Assembly (NCBI RefSeq): GCF_001905125.1
Contig: NZ_LWLE01000001.1
Coordinates: 335,350-399,349 of the forward strand
Direction: 5' to 3'
Length of the DNA: 64,000 nucleotides
Origin: Streptomyces sp. TSRI0281
Lineage (GTDB): Bacteria > Actinomycetota > Actinomycetes > Streptomycetales > Streptomycetaceae
In this document: positions 46,618-55,694 of the stretch, piece after piece
How positions within the stretch are numbered: position 1 is the first letter of the stretch
Layout of the letters: the number at the start of each line of letters is the position of its first letter
The notes under the pieces: generated by a model
Told to the model about the DNA's origin: nothing
The model's input: only the letters and a program-made list of their open reading frames with translations
Databases searched by the model: none
Made by a program: the position numbers and the translations under genes

Positions 46618-46786
46618 TGCCGTTTCGCTCCTGTTTCTCTGCTCGACCAGCTCCGCTCAGCCCAGCCAGCTAACACCGTCGGCGTGGACAAAAAGCAAGC
46701 GATCCGGTCTTTTCCGGACGTGACAATCAGCACCTGTTTCCTTAGGAACCGACTCACGAGAGGTGCGCAGGGTTGCGAAATCCATT

Positions 46787-46802
46787 AATGTGTAATCACA
46801 TT
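46787..46802. promoter_or_regulatory. Perfect palindrome upstream of the SPFH operon
   Basis: aatgtg-taat-cacatt, 38 bp before the SPFH start and about 170 bp before the PBP start on the other strand. Shape suits a dimeric regulator; none can be named from sequence. Confidence 0.45.
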
Positions 46803-46840
46803 GATAGCGCGGCCACCGGCCGCACGAGACGGGGGACCTC

Positions 46841-47821
46841 ATGACCGAACAGCACGACCACTCCGGCCCGGCCACCCCGGCCGCCACTCCTTCCGGCCTC
46901 ACGCCGGACGCCCCGGACATGCCCGCCCCGCAGGTCAGAGAGGTGACCGCGCACTCCATCCCGGGCGGCCTCGGCCTGCTGCTGACGGTGTTGGGGGTGT
47001 TCCTCGGCGTCGGCGTCGCGATCCTCGGCGGCGTGCTCGGCGCGAACGGCCACAACGGTGCCGGAGTCCCGCTCTTCATCCTCGGACTGCTCCTCGTCAT
47101 CGCCTCCTTCTTCTGCATGAGCGGTGTGAAGATGGTCGCTCCGGGCGAGGCGCGGGTGATCCAGCTCTTCGGCCGGTACGTCGGCACGATCCGCTCCGAC
47201 GGGCTGCGCTGGATCAACCCGCTGACCTCCAGCCGGAAGATCTCCACCCGGGTCCGCAACCACGAGACCGCCGTCCTCAAGGTCAACGACGCCTACGGCA
47301 ACCCGATCGAGCTCGCGGCGATCGTCGTGTGGAAGGTCGAGGACACCGCGCAGGCGCTCTTCGAGGTCGACGACTTCCTGGAGTTCGTCGCCACCCAGAC
47401 CGAGGCGGCCGTCCGGCACATCGCGATCGAGTACCCCTACGACGCCCACGACGAGGCCGCCCTCTCCCTGCGCGGCAACGCGGAGGAGATCACCGAGAAG
47501 CTGGCCGTGGAACTCACCGCCCGGGTGCAGGCCGCGGGCGTCCTGATCATCGAGTCGCGCTTCAGCCATCTCGCGTACGCCCCCGAGATCGCGTCCGCGA
47601 TGCTCCAGCGCCAGCAGGCGGGCGCGGTCGTCGCGGCCCGTCAGCAGATCGTGGAAGGAGCGGTCGGCATGGTCGAGATGGCACTGACCCGGATCGCCGA
47701 GCAGGACATCGTCGAGCTCGACCCGGAGCGCAAGGCGGCCATGGTCAGCAACCTCATGGTGGTGCTGTGCGGTGACCGTGCGGTGCAGCCGGTCCTCAAT
47801 ACGGGCACGCTCTACCAGTGA
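46841..47821 (+). CDS. SPFH/Band 7 membrane protein
   Basis: 326 residues. Pro/Thr-rich N-terminus, two hydrophobic segments (~45-66 and ~75-98), then the SPFH domain ~105-290 ([30 protein letters not shown] in pieces; [43 protein letters not shown]). Stomatin/prohibitin/flotillin-like proteins scaffold membrane microdomains. Its stop overlaps the next gene's start. Confidence 0.9.
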   Translation: MTEQHDHSGPATPAATPSGLTPDAPDMPAPQVREVTAHSIPGGLGLLLTVLGVFLGVGVAILGGVLGANGHNGAGVPLFILGLLLVIASFFCMSGVKMVAPGEARVIQLFGRYVGTIRSDGLRWINPLTSSRKISTRVRNHETAVLKVNDAYGNPIELAAIVVWKVEDTAQALFEVDDFLEFVATQTEAAVRHIAIEYPYDAHDEAALSLRGNAEEITEKLAVELTARVQAAGVLIIESRFSHLAYAPEIASAMLQRQQAGAVVAARQQIVEGAVGMVEMALTRIAEQDIVELDPERKAAMVSNLMVVLCGDRAVQPVLNTGTLYQ

Positions 47822-48069
47822 CCGACGAGACGCCTCCCCGGCGCACGCCCGCTTCCCGGCCGCAGCAGCGCAAGCAGATGCTGCTGCGGCTGGACCCCGC
47901 GGTGCATGACGCGCTGGCCCGCTGGGCCTCCGACGAGCTGCGCAGCGCGAACGCGCAGATCGAGTTCCTGCTGCGGCGGGCCCTGGCGGAGGCGGGCCGC
48001 CTGCCGGGCTCGGCGGCGCCGATCGCCCGGCGGGGCCGCCCGCCGAAGCCGGGCCCGTCCGGCGACTGA
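47818..48069 (+). CDS. Ribbon-helix-helix (Arc-type) DNA-binding protein
   Basis: 83 residues from GTG 47818, overlapping the SPFH stop (GTGA). KQMLLRLDPAVHDALARWASDELRSANAQIEFLLRRAL is an Arc/MetJ-type ribbon-helix-helix; the basic tail RRGRPPKPG is AT-hook-like. Usually encoded with SPFH genes in streptomycetes. Likely regulator, targets unknown. Confidence 0.8.
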   Translation: MTDETPPRRTPASRPQQRKQMLLRLDPAVHDALARWASDELRSANAQIEFLLRRALAEAGRLPGSAAPIARRGRPPKPGPSGD

Positions 48070-48140
48070 GGGCCTCACCGGAGCTCCACCACGGCATCAC
48101 CGCCGCCCGCTTCCGGGACGGCGGGCACCCTCGCCGCCCC

Positions 48141-48170
48141 GGTATACACCGAAGGTATACATGCCATGTA
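48141..48170 (+). promoter_or_regulatory. Promoter/operator of the padR-ABC operon
   Basis: ggtataca is repeated at 48141 and 48154, and tacatg-c-catgta (48158-48170) forms a palindrome 11 bp before the PadR start. The tatac words could be -10 elements. Autoregulation by PadR is a family habit. Confidence 0.5.
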
Positions 48171-48181
48171 GAGTGCCCGGC

Positions 48182-48706
48182 ATGTCAATCGGTCACACCC
48201 TCCTCGGACTCCTGGAGTCCGGCCCGCGCCACGGCTACGACCTCAAGCGCACGTTCGACGAGAAGTTCGGCCACGACCGCCCCCTGCACTACGGGCAGGT
48301 CTACTCGACCATGTCCCGGCTGCTGAAGAACGGGCTCGTCGTGGTCGACGGGGTCGAGAGCGACGGCGGTCCCGAGCGCAAGCGGTACGCGATCACCGAC
48401 GCCGGGATCACGGATGTCTCCGCCTGGCTCGCCCAGCCGGAGAAACCGGAGCCTTATCTTCAGTCGACCCTGTACACCAAGGTCGTCCTGGCGCTCCTGA
48501 CCGGCCGCAGCGCCGCCGATCTGCTGGACACCCAACGTATGGAGCACCTGCGTCTGATGCGCATCCTCACCGACCGCAAGCGCCAGGGCGACCTCGCCGA
48601 CCAGTTGATCTGCGACCACGCGCTGTTCCACCTGGAGGCCGACCTGCGCTGGCTGGAACTGACCGCCGCACGGCTCGACCGGCTCGCCGAGGTGGTGGCC
48701 AAGTGA
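48182..48706 (+). CDS. PadR-family transcriptional regulator
   Basis: 174 residues. Winged-helix N-terminus (ILGLLESGPRHGYDLKRTFDE-type, HYGQVYSTMSRLLKNGLV, KRYAITDAG) and a C-terminal helical dimerisation domain (~90-174). PadR proteins often repress adjacent exporters; the stop overlaps the start of an ABC ATPase gene, so it is the first gene of a three-gene operon. Confidence 0.9.
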   Translation: MSIGHTLLGLLESGPRHGYDLKRTFDEKFGHDRPLHYGQVYSTMSRLLKNGLVVVDGVESDGGPERKRYAITDAGITDVSAWLAQPEKPEPYLQSTLYTKVVLALLTGRSAADLLDTQRMEHLRLMRILTDRKRQGDLADQLICDHALFHLEADLRWLELTAARLDRLAEVVAK

Positions 48707-49389
48707 CCCCCGACGGCTCCCTGCTCGCCGCCCACGACCTGCGCAAGACCTACGGTTCGACGCCCGCCCTGGACGGCGCCTCGTTCTCCATCCACCCCGG
48801 CGAGGTCGTCGCCGTGATGGGCCCCTCCGGCTCCGGCAAGTCCACCCTGCTGCACTGCCTCGCCGGCATCATCACCCCCGACTCGGGCACCATCACCTAC
48901 GCGGGCCGCGAACTGTCGGCGATGTCCGACGCCGAGCGCAGCGCCCTGCGCCGCAGCGATTTCGGATTCGTGTTCCAGTTCGGCCAGCTCGTCCCGGAGC
49001 TGACCTGCGTGGAGAACGTCGCCCTGCCGCTCCGGCTCGACGGCGTCAAGCGCAAGGCGGCCGAGCGCACCGCCCTCGAATGGATGGAGCGCCTGGAGGT
49101 CGACGACCTCGGCGGCAAACGTCCCGGCGAGGTCTCCGGCGGTCAGGGCCAGCGCGTCGCCGTGGCCCGCGCGCTGGCCGCCTCCCCGAAGGTGATCTTC
49201 GCGGACGAACCGACCGGCGCACTGGACTCCCTGAACGGCGAGCGGGTCATGGAACTGCTCACCGAGGCCGCCCGGTCCGCCAACGTCGCCGTGGTCCTGG
49301 TGACGCACGAGGCCAGGGTCGCCGCCTACTCCGACCGTGACGTCACCGTGCGCGACGGCCGGGCCCGCGACCTGGAGCACTCCGCATGA
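48703..49389 (+). CDS. ABC transporter ATPase (MacB/LolD type)
   Basis: 228 residues from GTG 48703. Walker A GPSGSGKST, Q-loop in FVFQFGQLVPELT, signature VSGGQGQRVA, Walker B VIFADEPTGALDS. Overlaps padR and the permease gene. Together they form a PadR-controlled mechanotransmission/exporter-type ABC system, often for antimicrobial peptides or lipids. Confidence 0.93.
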   Translation: MTPDGSLLAAHDLRKTYGSTPALDGASFSIHPGEVVAVMGPSGSGKSTLLHCLAGIITPDSGTITYAGRELSAMSDAERSALRRSDFGFVFQFGQLVPELTCVENVALPLRLDGVKRKAAERTALEWMERLEVDDLGGKRPGEVSGGQGQRVAVARALAASPKVIFADEPTGALDSLNGERVMELLTEAARSANVAVVLVTHEARVAAYSDRDVTVRDGRARDLEHSA

Positions 49390-51794
49390 CCGTGCTCGAC
49401 GAGAAGAAGGCCCCGTCCGGCGGACGGCCGCAGCCCGCCGCCCGCCCCGCGCCGCCCTCGCGGGGCGCGGCGATACTCCGCGACCTCGGTCTCGGCATCC
49501 GGTTCGCCGCCGCCGGGGGCCGCGAGGGCTGGGCCCGTACGCTGCTGACCGCCGTCGGCGTCGGCCTCGGGGTCGCGCTGCTGCTGCTCGCCTCCTCCGT
49601 ACCGCATCTGCTCGACGAACGCTCCGCGCGGGATCAGGCCCGCAGCGAGGCGCGGATCTCCGGCTCGCCCGACGCGCACGCCCCGAAATCGGACAGCTCG
49701 GTGCTGCGGATCAACATCAGCACCGACTTCCACGACCGGACCGTCGAGGGATATCTCATGCGCGCGGACGGCTCGACGCCCGTCCGCCCGCCGGGGGTCG
49801 AGCGTTTCCCCGGGCCGGACGAGATGATCGCCTCCCCCGCCCTGAAGGAACTGCTCGCCGACCCCGGCAGCGAACTGCTGCGGGAGCGGCTGCCGTACAG
49901 GATCACCGGCACGATCGGCGATGCCGGGCTGCGCTCCCCCGGTGAACTCTTCTACTACGCGGGCAGCGACACCCTGACGGCGGCCACCGGCGGCCACCGG
50001 ATCGGCGCGTACGGCCACAAGGGCGAGGGCGCCCCCCTGCCGCCGCTGCTGATCGTGCTCGTCATCATGGTCTGCGTCGTACTGCTGGCGCCGGTCGCGA
50101 TCTTCATCGCCACGGCCGTGCGCTTCGGCGGCGACCGCCGCGACCGACGGCTGGCCGCGCTGCGCCTGGTCGGCGCGGACATCCGGACGACCCGGCGCAT
50201 CGCCGCCGGGGAGGCGCTGTTCGGCGCGCTGCTCGGACTGCTGATCGGCCTGGGATTCTTCCTGGTGGGACGGCAGTTGGTCGGTGCGGTGGAGATCTGG
50301 GACGTCAGCGCGTTCCCGGCCGACCTGGTGCCCGATCCCCTGCTGGCCGTGCTGATCGTGGTGGCGGTGCCGCTGACCGCCGTGCTCGTCACCCTGGCGG
50401 CGATGCGGTCCGTGGTGATCGAGCCGCTCGGTGTCGTACGCCGGGGGCGTGAGCGGGGACGACGGCTCTGGTGGCGCCTGCTGCTGCCGCTGGCCGGTCT
50501 GGCGGTGCTCGCATTCACGGGCCGGATCGACGAGTACGCGCCCGTGAACCCGTTCCCGATCGCGGGCGGTGCCGTGCTGGTGCTGGTCGGGCTCGCCCTG
50601 CTGCTGCCCTGGCTGGTCGAGGCGGGCGTGAACCGGCTGCGCGGCGGCCCGGTGCCCTGGCAGCTCGCCACCCGCAGGCTCCAGTTGAGCAGCGGGGCCG
50701 CGTCCCGCGCGGTCAGCGGGGTCACGGTGGCGGTGGCGGGAGCGATCGCCCTGCAGATGATGTTCGCCGCGATGAACGCCGACTTCAACCGGATGACCGG
50801 CCAGGACCCCTTGCGGGCCCAGTTCGCCACCTTCTCCGAGAACGTCACGGGTGCGGCGGCGACCTCGACCATCGAGCAGTTCCGCGCCACCAAGGGCGTG
50901 AAGGTGGTCATCGGCTCGGTGGAGGCGTACGCGTCCAAGCCCGGTGTCTACGCCGAGGACGAGATCGAGCCCACCACCTCGCTGACCATCGGCGACTGCG
51001 CCACCCTGCGCGAGCTGGCCCGGATCGGCGCCTGCAAGGACGGCGACACGTTCGTCGCCCACCCGCCGGGTGACAAGGACATGTCCGACTGGATCGACCA
51101 GACCGCCCGCAAGGGCAAGGTGGTCGAGATCGGCTCCGGGAGCGGCAAGCCGCTGCGGTGGACGCTGCCCGCCGGCTCCCCGACCGTGAAGGGGCGCAAC
51201 GACCCGATGGGTACCCCCCACTGGGGGATCATGGCCACCACCGGCGCGATCGACGCGGGCACGCTGCCCGGCGCGACGATCACCGCCCAGATCCGGGTCG
51301 ACAAGAGCGTGCCGGACGTCGCCGAGTACGTACGCAACACCGCGGCCAGGATCGATCCCGGCATGCGCTTCGTCACGCTCGACTCGGTGGAGCGCGACCG
51401 GCAGTACGCCAGCGTCCAGAGCGGCCTCCAGGTGGGGGCGAGCGTGGTGCTGCTGCTGATCGCCGCCTCCATGCTGGTCTCCCAGCTGGAGCAGTTGCGG
51501 GAGCGCAGGCGGCTGCTGTCGGTCCTGGTGGCCTTCGGCACCCGGCGTACGACGCTCGGCTGGTCGGTGCTGTGGCAGACCGCGGTGCCGGTGGTGATCG
51601 GCCTCGCGGTGGCGGTCCTGGGCGGTCTGGCGCTCGGGGCGACGCTGACCTGGATGATCGGGAAGACGGTCTCCGACTGGTTCGTGTTCCTGCCGATGGT
51701 GGGCGCGGGTGCGGGGCTGATCCTGCTGGTGACGCTGCTGTCGCTGCCCTCGCTGTGGCGCCTGATGCGTCCGGACGGGCTGCGTACGGAGTAG
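49386..51794 (+). CDS. FtsX-like ABC permease
   Basis: 802 residues. A membrane segment at ~47-65, a periplasmic-type domain, then groups of segments around ~215-370 and ~685-790, each with FtsX-type sequence (AALRLVGADIRTTRRIAAGEALFGALLG; LLSVLVAFGTRRTTLGWSVLWQ in pieces). Duplicated FtsX arrangement of the large permeases. Substrate unknown. ATGA overlap with the ATPase gene. Confidence 0.88.
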   Translation: MTVLDEKKAPSGGRPQPAARPAPPSRGAAILRDLGLGIRFAAAGGREGWARTLLTAVGVGLGVALLLLASSVPHLLDERSARDQARSEARISGSPDAHAPKSDSSVLRINISTDFHDRTVEGYLMRADGSTPVRPPGVERFPGPDEMIASPALKELLADPGSELLRERLPYRITGTIGDAGLRSPGELFYYAGSDTLTAATGGHRIGAYGHKGEGAPLPPLLIVLVIMVCVVLLAPVAIFIATAVRFGGDRRDRRLAALRLVGADIRTTRRIAAGEALFGALLGLLIGLGFFLVGRQLVGAVEIWDVSAFPADLVPDPLLAVLIVVAVPLTAVLVTLAAMRSVVIEPLGVVRRGRERGRRLWWRLLLPLAGLAVLAFTGRIDEYAPVNPFPIAGGAVLVLVGLALLLPWLVEAGVNRLRGGPVPWQLATRRLQLSSGAASRAVSGVTVAVAGAIALQMMFAAMNADFNRMTGQDPLRAQFATFSENVTGAAATSTIEQFRATKGVKVVIGSVEAYASKPGVYAEDEIEPTTSLTIGDCATLRELARIGACKDGDTFVAHPPGDKDMSDWIDQTARKGKVVEIGSGSGKPLRWTLPAGSPTVKGRNDPMGTPHWGIMATTGAIDAGTLPGATITAQIRVDKSVPDVAEYVRNTAARIDPGMRFVTLDSVERDRQYASVQSGLQVGASVVLLLIAASMLVSQLEQLRERRRLLSVLVAFGTRRTTLGWSVLWQTAVPVVIGLAVAVLGGLALGATLTWMIGKTVSDWFVFLPMVGAGAGLILLVTLLSLPSLWRLMRPDGLRTE

Positions 51795-51817
51795 CCCGCC
51801 CGGTCACCGGACGGGAA

Positions 51818-51854
51818 CGAGGGGCGGACCGCGTACGGGGCGGGCCGCCCCTCG
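51818..51854. terminator. Terminator between the permease and oxyR
   Basis: cgaggggcgg and ccgcccctcg arms around a 17-nt loop, between convergent genes. Confidence 0.65.
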
Positions 51855-51885
51855 GCCGTGTCCGGCCGCCGGACGGGTCCGCCCC

Positions 51886-52851
51886 TCAGCCGCGTCCGGC
51901 GGCCGACACCCGTACCGGCAGCGCCGCCATCGCCCCCCGCAGTGCGGCGGCGAGCTCCTCGAACTCCTCGCGCCGCGCCGTCCCGCTCCGCATCGCCAGC
52001 GCCACCCGCCGCGAGGGCGCCGGGTCCGCGAAGTACCCGGTCGCCAGCGCCTCGTTGCGCGCGGTCTCCACGGTCACCGCGGTGCGTGGCAGCAGCGTGA
52101 CCCCGAGCCCGCCCGCGACCAGCTGCACCAGGGTGGAGAGCCCGGCGGCGGTCGTGGTCACCGGCGCCCCCTCCGTACGCCCCGCCTCGCGGCAGATGTC
52201 CAGGGCCTGGTCCCGCAGGCAGTGCCCCTCGTCGAGAAGGAGCAGCGGCAGCTCGCGCAGGGCCTCGCGGGGAATGTCGGCGCGGCCTCCAAGCCAGTGC
52301 CGCTGCTCCATGACGAGCACGAAGTCCTCGTCGAACAGCGGAAGTTCGGTCACTCCGGGCACCCCCAGCGGCACGGCGAGCAGCAGCAGGTCCAGCCGTC
52401 CGGCGGCCAGGCCCTCCAGCAGCGAGGACGTCTGCTCCTCGTGGACCTGGAGGTCGAGGTCCGGGTAGCGCTCATGGACCAGCCGGAGCACGGTCGGCAG
52501 GAGATACGGGGCGACGGTCGGGATCACGCCGAGCCGGAGCACTCCGGTGAAGGGTGCCCGGACCGCCTCCGCCTCCTCCATCAGCTCGCCGACGGCCTCC
52601 AGCACCGCCCTGGCCCGCACCGCGAGCCGCTCCCCGGCGGGCGAGAGCAGTACCTTGCGCGTCGTACGCTCGATGAGCTGGACACCCAGTGCCTCCTCCA
52701 GTGTCGATACGGCTCCGGAGAGTGCCGGCTGACTCATCCCGATTGCTGCCGCCGCGTCCCTGAAGTGCAGATGTTCCGCCACGGCCGTGAAGGCGCGCAG
52801 CTGCGAGAGACTGGGCTGTTTGGGCCGGTTGCCCTGATTACCCTGGGCCAC
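51886..52851 (-). CDS. oxyR: Peroxide-sensing LysR-type regulator OxyR
   Basis: 321 residues from GTG 52851, with ggaggtg 9 bp upstream. LysR helix-turn-helix (SLSQLRAFTAVAEHLHFRDAAAA), effector domain with redox cysteines Cys211 and Cys220 in DEGHCLRDQALDIC, the OxyR hallmark. Activates peroxide defence genes when oxidised. Divergent from ahpCD, the classic Streptomyces arrangement. Confidence 0.95.
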   Translation of the reverse strand: MAQGNQGNRPKQPSLSQLRAFTAVAEHLHFRDAAAAIGMSQPALSGAVSTLEEALGVQLIERTTRKVLLSPAGERLAVRARAVLEAVGELMEEAEAVRAPFTGVLRLGVIPTVAPYLLPTVLRLVHERYPDLDLQVHEEQTSSLLEGLAAGRLDLLLLAVPLGVPGVTELPLFDEDFVLVMEQRHWLGGRADIPREALRELPLLLLDEGHCLRDQALDICREAGRTEGAPVTTTAAGLSTLVQLVAGGLGVTLLPRTAVTVETARNEALATGYFADPAPSRRVALAMRSGTARREEFEELAAALRGAMAALPVRVSAAGRG

Positions 52852-52983
52852 TGATAGGCACCTCCGATCATCACGACCGAGTGTAGCTATTTCCGTGATC
52901 AATGCACTCTGTGCCAAGGTGGGACTCGTCCAACCCTCAGGAACTCCCCCAAAAAGGGAATTCCTACGCTGCAAGGAGAGCGC
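52852..52983. promoter_or_regulatory. oxyR-ahpC divergent control region
   Basis: 132 bp. Contains gatag near oxyR and an AT-richer stretch (gtagctatttccgtgatcaatgc, split here into gtagctatttcc and gtgatcaatgc) that partly fits the ATAG/CTAT spacing of OxyR sites. aaggag precedes the ahpC GTG. Exact sites not assigned. Confidence 0.5.
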
Positions 52984-53538
52984 GTGCTCACTGTCGGTGA
53001 CAAGTTCCCCGAGTTCGACCTGACTGCTTGTGTTTCGCTGGAGAGCGGCAAGGAGTTCGAGCAGATCGACCACAAGACCTACGAGGGCAAGTGGAAGATC
53101 GTCTTCGCGTGGCCGAAGGACTTCACCTTCGTGTGCCCCACCGAGATCGCCGCCTTCGGCAAGCTGAACGAGGAGTTCGCCGACCGCGACGCGCAGATCC
53201 TCGGCTTCTCCGGTGACTCCGAGTTCGTGCACCACGCCTGGCGCAAGGACCACCCGGACCTGACCGACCTGCCCTTCCCGATGCTGGCCGACTCGAAGCA
53301 CGAGCTCATGCGTGACCTCGGCATCGAGGGCGAGGACGGCTTCGCGCAGCGCGCCGTCTTCATCGTCGACCAGAACAACGAGATCCAGTTCACGATGGTG
53401 ACCGCCGGTTCCGTGGGCCGTAACCCCAAGGAGGTCCTGCGGGTCCTCGACGCCCTGCAGACCGACGAGCTGTGCCCCTGCAACTGGACCAAGGGCGAGA
53501 ACACCCTGGACCCGGTCGCGCTCCTCTCGGGCGAGTGA
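52984..53538 (+). CDS. ahpC: Alkyl hydroperoxide reductase AhpC (peroxiredoxin)
   Basis: 184 residues. Peroxidatic Cys51 (FTFVCPTEI), C-terminal Cys164 and Cys166 (ELCPCNWTKGE) as in actinobacterial AhpC that is reduced by AhpD. Reduces organic peroxides, H2O2 and peroxynitrite. Followed 12 bp later by ahpD. Confidence 0.97.
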   Translation: MLTVGDKFPEFDLTACVSLESGKEFEQIDHKTYEGKWKIVFAWPKDFTFVCPTEIAAFGKLNEEFADRDAQILGFSGDSEFVHHAWRKDHPDLTDLPFPMLADSKHELMRDLGIEGEDGFAQRAVFIVDQNNEIQFTMVTAGSVGRNPKEVLRVLDALQTDELCPCNWTKGENTLDPVALLSGE

Positions 53539-53550
53539 GCTGACACCGAC

Positions 53551-54084
53551 ATGGCACTCGACGAACTGAAGGCCGCCGTTCCGGACTTCGCCAAGGACCT
53601 GAAGCTGAACCTCGGTTCGGTCATCGGCAACAGCGATCTCCCCCAGCAGCAGCTCTGGGGCACCGTCCTCGCCTGCGCGATCGCCTCGCGCTCGCCGAAG
53701 GTGCTGCGCGAGCTGGAGCCGGAGGCCAAGGCCAATCTCTCCGCCGAGGCGTACACCGCGGCGAAGTCGGCCGCCGCCGTCATGGCGATGAACAACGTCT
53801 TCTACCGGACCCGGCACCTGCTGTCGGACCCGGAGTACGGCACGCTCCGTGCGGGCCTGCGGATGAACGTCATCGGCAATCCGGGTGTGGAGAAGGTCGA
53901 CTTCGAGCTGTGGTCGCTCGCCGTCTCCGCGATCAACGGCTGCGGCCAGTGCCTCGACTCCCACGAGCAGGTGCTGCGCAAGGCCGGCGTGGACCGTGAG
54001 ACCATTCAGGAGGCCGTCAAGATTGCTTCGGTGATCCAGGCGGTCGGCGTGACCCTCGATGCCGAGGCCGTGCTCGCCGAGTAA
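53551..54084 (+). CDS. ahpD: Alkyl hydroperoxidase AhpD
   Basis: 177 residues. Catalytic Cys131, Cys134 and His138 in [11 protein letters not shown], one position shifted from the M. tuberculosis numbering. Recycles AhpC with electrons from lipoamide systems. Ends shortly before a bidirectional terminator. Confidence 0.97.
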   Translation: MALDELKAAVPDFAKDLKLNLGSVIGNSDLPQQQLWGTVLACAIASRSPKVLRELEPEAKANLSAEAYTAAKSAAAVMAMNNVFYRTRHLLSDPEYGTLRAGLRMNVIGNPGVEKVDFELWSLAVSAINGCGQCLDSHEQVLRKAGVDRETIQEAVKIASVIQAVGVTLDAEAVLAE

Positions 54085-54106
54085 CACCGCAGTACCCCTG
54101 ATACGA

Positions 54107-54146
54107 GAAGGGCCCCGAGGACGACCGACCGTCTTCGGGGCCCTTC
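54107..54146. terminator. ahpD terminator (bidirectional)
   Basis: gaagggccccga and tcggggcccttc arms, 16-nt centre, followed by ttt, between convergent genes. Confidence 0.8.
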
Positions 54147-54148
54147 TT

Positions 54149-55555
54149 TCACTTCTGCGGTGCGCCGTCGCCGCCCTCGTCCTCGTCCGTGGGAAGCGCG
54201 TCCGAATCCTTCGGGGGCGACCCCGGCGCCGGGGTCGCGGCCACCGCGAGCGCCGAGGCCCCGTGCGGCGGTGCCGCCTGGCGCCGGGCCTCCTCCCGCC
54301 CGTACGCCCGCAGATAGCCGACCACCGTATTGGTCACGGCGACCAGCGGTACGGCGACCACCGCACCGCCGATGCCCGCGATCATGCCGCCCGCGGCGAC
54401 CGAGAGCACCACGGCCAGCGGATGGACCCGGACCGCGCGGCCGAGGATGAACGGCTGGAGGATGTGGCCCTCGATCTGCTGCACCGCCAGGACCACGGCC
54501 AGCACCATCAGCGCGGTGAACACGCCCTCGGTGACCAGCGCGACGACCACGGCGAGCGCGCCGGAGACCACGGCGCCGACCAGCGGGATGAAGGCGAACA
54601 GGAAGATGAAGACGGCCAGCGGCACCGCCATCGGCACATCGAGGAAGTAGATCCCGAGCCCGATGAAGATCGCGTCGATCAGCGCCACTATCACCGTGCC
54701 CCGCACATAGGCGGTCAGCGTGCGCCAGGCCCGCGGCCCGGCCCCCGCGACGCCCGGCCGCGCCTGGGCGGGCACGAGCTTGAGCACCCAGTGCCAGATG
54801 CGCTTCCCGTCGTACAGGAGGAAGAGCGTCGAGAACATCGCCAGCAGCATCCCGGTGAGGAACTCCACCATCACGGTGACGCCCTGGAGCCCGGCGGAGG
54901 TGATCTCCTCGGTGTTGGTGCCGATGGTGTCGCTGAGGTTCTTCGCGATGTCGTTGATCTGCGACTCGGTGACATGGAAGGGGCTGTCGAGCAGCCACTG
55001 CTTCAACTCGTCGATACCGGCGCGGACCTTGTCGGACAGCGTGTCGAGGTTGTCCATCACCTGCCACACCACGAACCAACCGACCAGCCCCATGATGACG
55101 AAGCCCAGCACCGCGGTGACGGCGGTGGCGAGCCCGCGCGGCAGCCCGAGCCGCCGCAGCCGGACCACGGTCGGCTGGAGCATCGCGGTGACGAGCAGAG
55201 CCGCGACGAAGGCCAGCACGACGAGCTGCACGGCGCTGATGACCCGCATCATCACCCAGAGCGTGCCCGCCAGGACCAGCAGCCGCCAGCCGGCCTCGGC
55301 CGCGACCCGCATCCCCCACGGAATCGCCGCGACCGGATCGGGCCTGGCGGCGACGGAGGGGGCGTACGAGGGCGGTGCGGGCACCGAGCCGGAGGCCCCG
55401 GCCTCCGGCTCGGTGCCGGCCGCCTCGTTCCGACCGCGCGACACGCGTTCGTCGTCGTCGTCGGACTCGGCCTGCGCCCGCCGCTCGTCCAGGCGCGTGC
55501 CCAGCTCGGTCAGTTCGGCACCGACCCGGCCGAGCCACCTCGGCAATTTCGACAT
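54149..55555 (-). CDS. AI-2E/PerM-family membrane transporter
   Basis: 468 residues from ATG 55555 (ggaaggga upstream). Acidic/charged N-terminus, then about eight hydrophobic segments with the family pattern VVLAFVAALLVTAMLQPTV, MLLAMFSTLFLLYDGKRIW, DVPMAVPLAVFIFLFAFIPLVGAVVSG (in pieces), and VQQIEGHILQPFILGRAV. Family members export autoinducer-2 or act in Na+/H+ exchange; substrate unknown. A Pro/Asp-rich tail ends the protein. Confidence 0.88.
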   Translation of the reverse strand: MSKLPRWLGRVGAELTELGTRLDERRAQAESDDDDERVSRGRNEAAGTEPEAGASGSVPAPPSYAPSVAARPDPVAAIPWGMRVAAEAGWRLLVLAGTLWVMMRVISAVQLVVLAFVAALLVTAMLQPTVVRLRRLGLPRGLATAVTAVLGFVIMGLVGWFVVWQVMDNLDTLSDKVRAGIDELKQWLLDSPFHVTESQINDIAKNLSDTIGTNTEEITSAGLQGVTVMVEFLTGMLLAMFSTLFLLYDGKRIWHWVLKLVPAQARPGVAGAGPRAWRTLTAYVRGTVIVALIDAIFIGLGIYFLDVPMAVPLAVFIFLFAFIPLVGAVVSGALAVVVALVTEGVFTALMVLAVVLAVQQIEGHILQPFILGRAVRVHPLAVVLSVAAGGMIAGIGGAVVAVPLVAVTNTVVGYLRAYGREEARRQAAPPHGASALAVAATPAPGSPPKDSDALPTDEDEGGDGAPQK

Positions 55556-55620
55556 TCTGGTCCCTTCCCCCACGATCGTCCCGTCACTCCCACGGGACGT
55601 CCGATGGTGACCGTACACGC

Positions 55621-55657
55621 GTGAAGCCCCCCACCGTAGGACGGCGGGGGGCTTCAC
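55621..55657. terminator. Terminator downstream of the transglycosylase gene
   Basis: gtgaagcccccc and ggggggcttcac arms plus an inner ccgt/acgg pairing. Separates the transglycosylase gene from the following AI-2E gene on the minus strand. Confidence 0.85.
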
Positions 55658-55694
55658 GGGGTTGAGGGCGGAACCTGCAGCTCCGCCACTCGTC

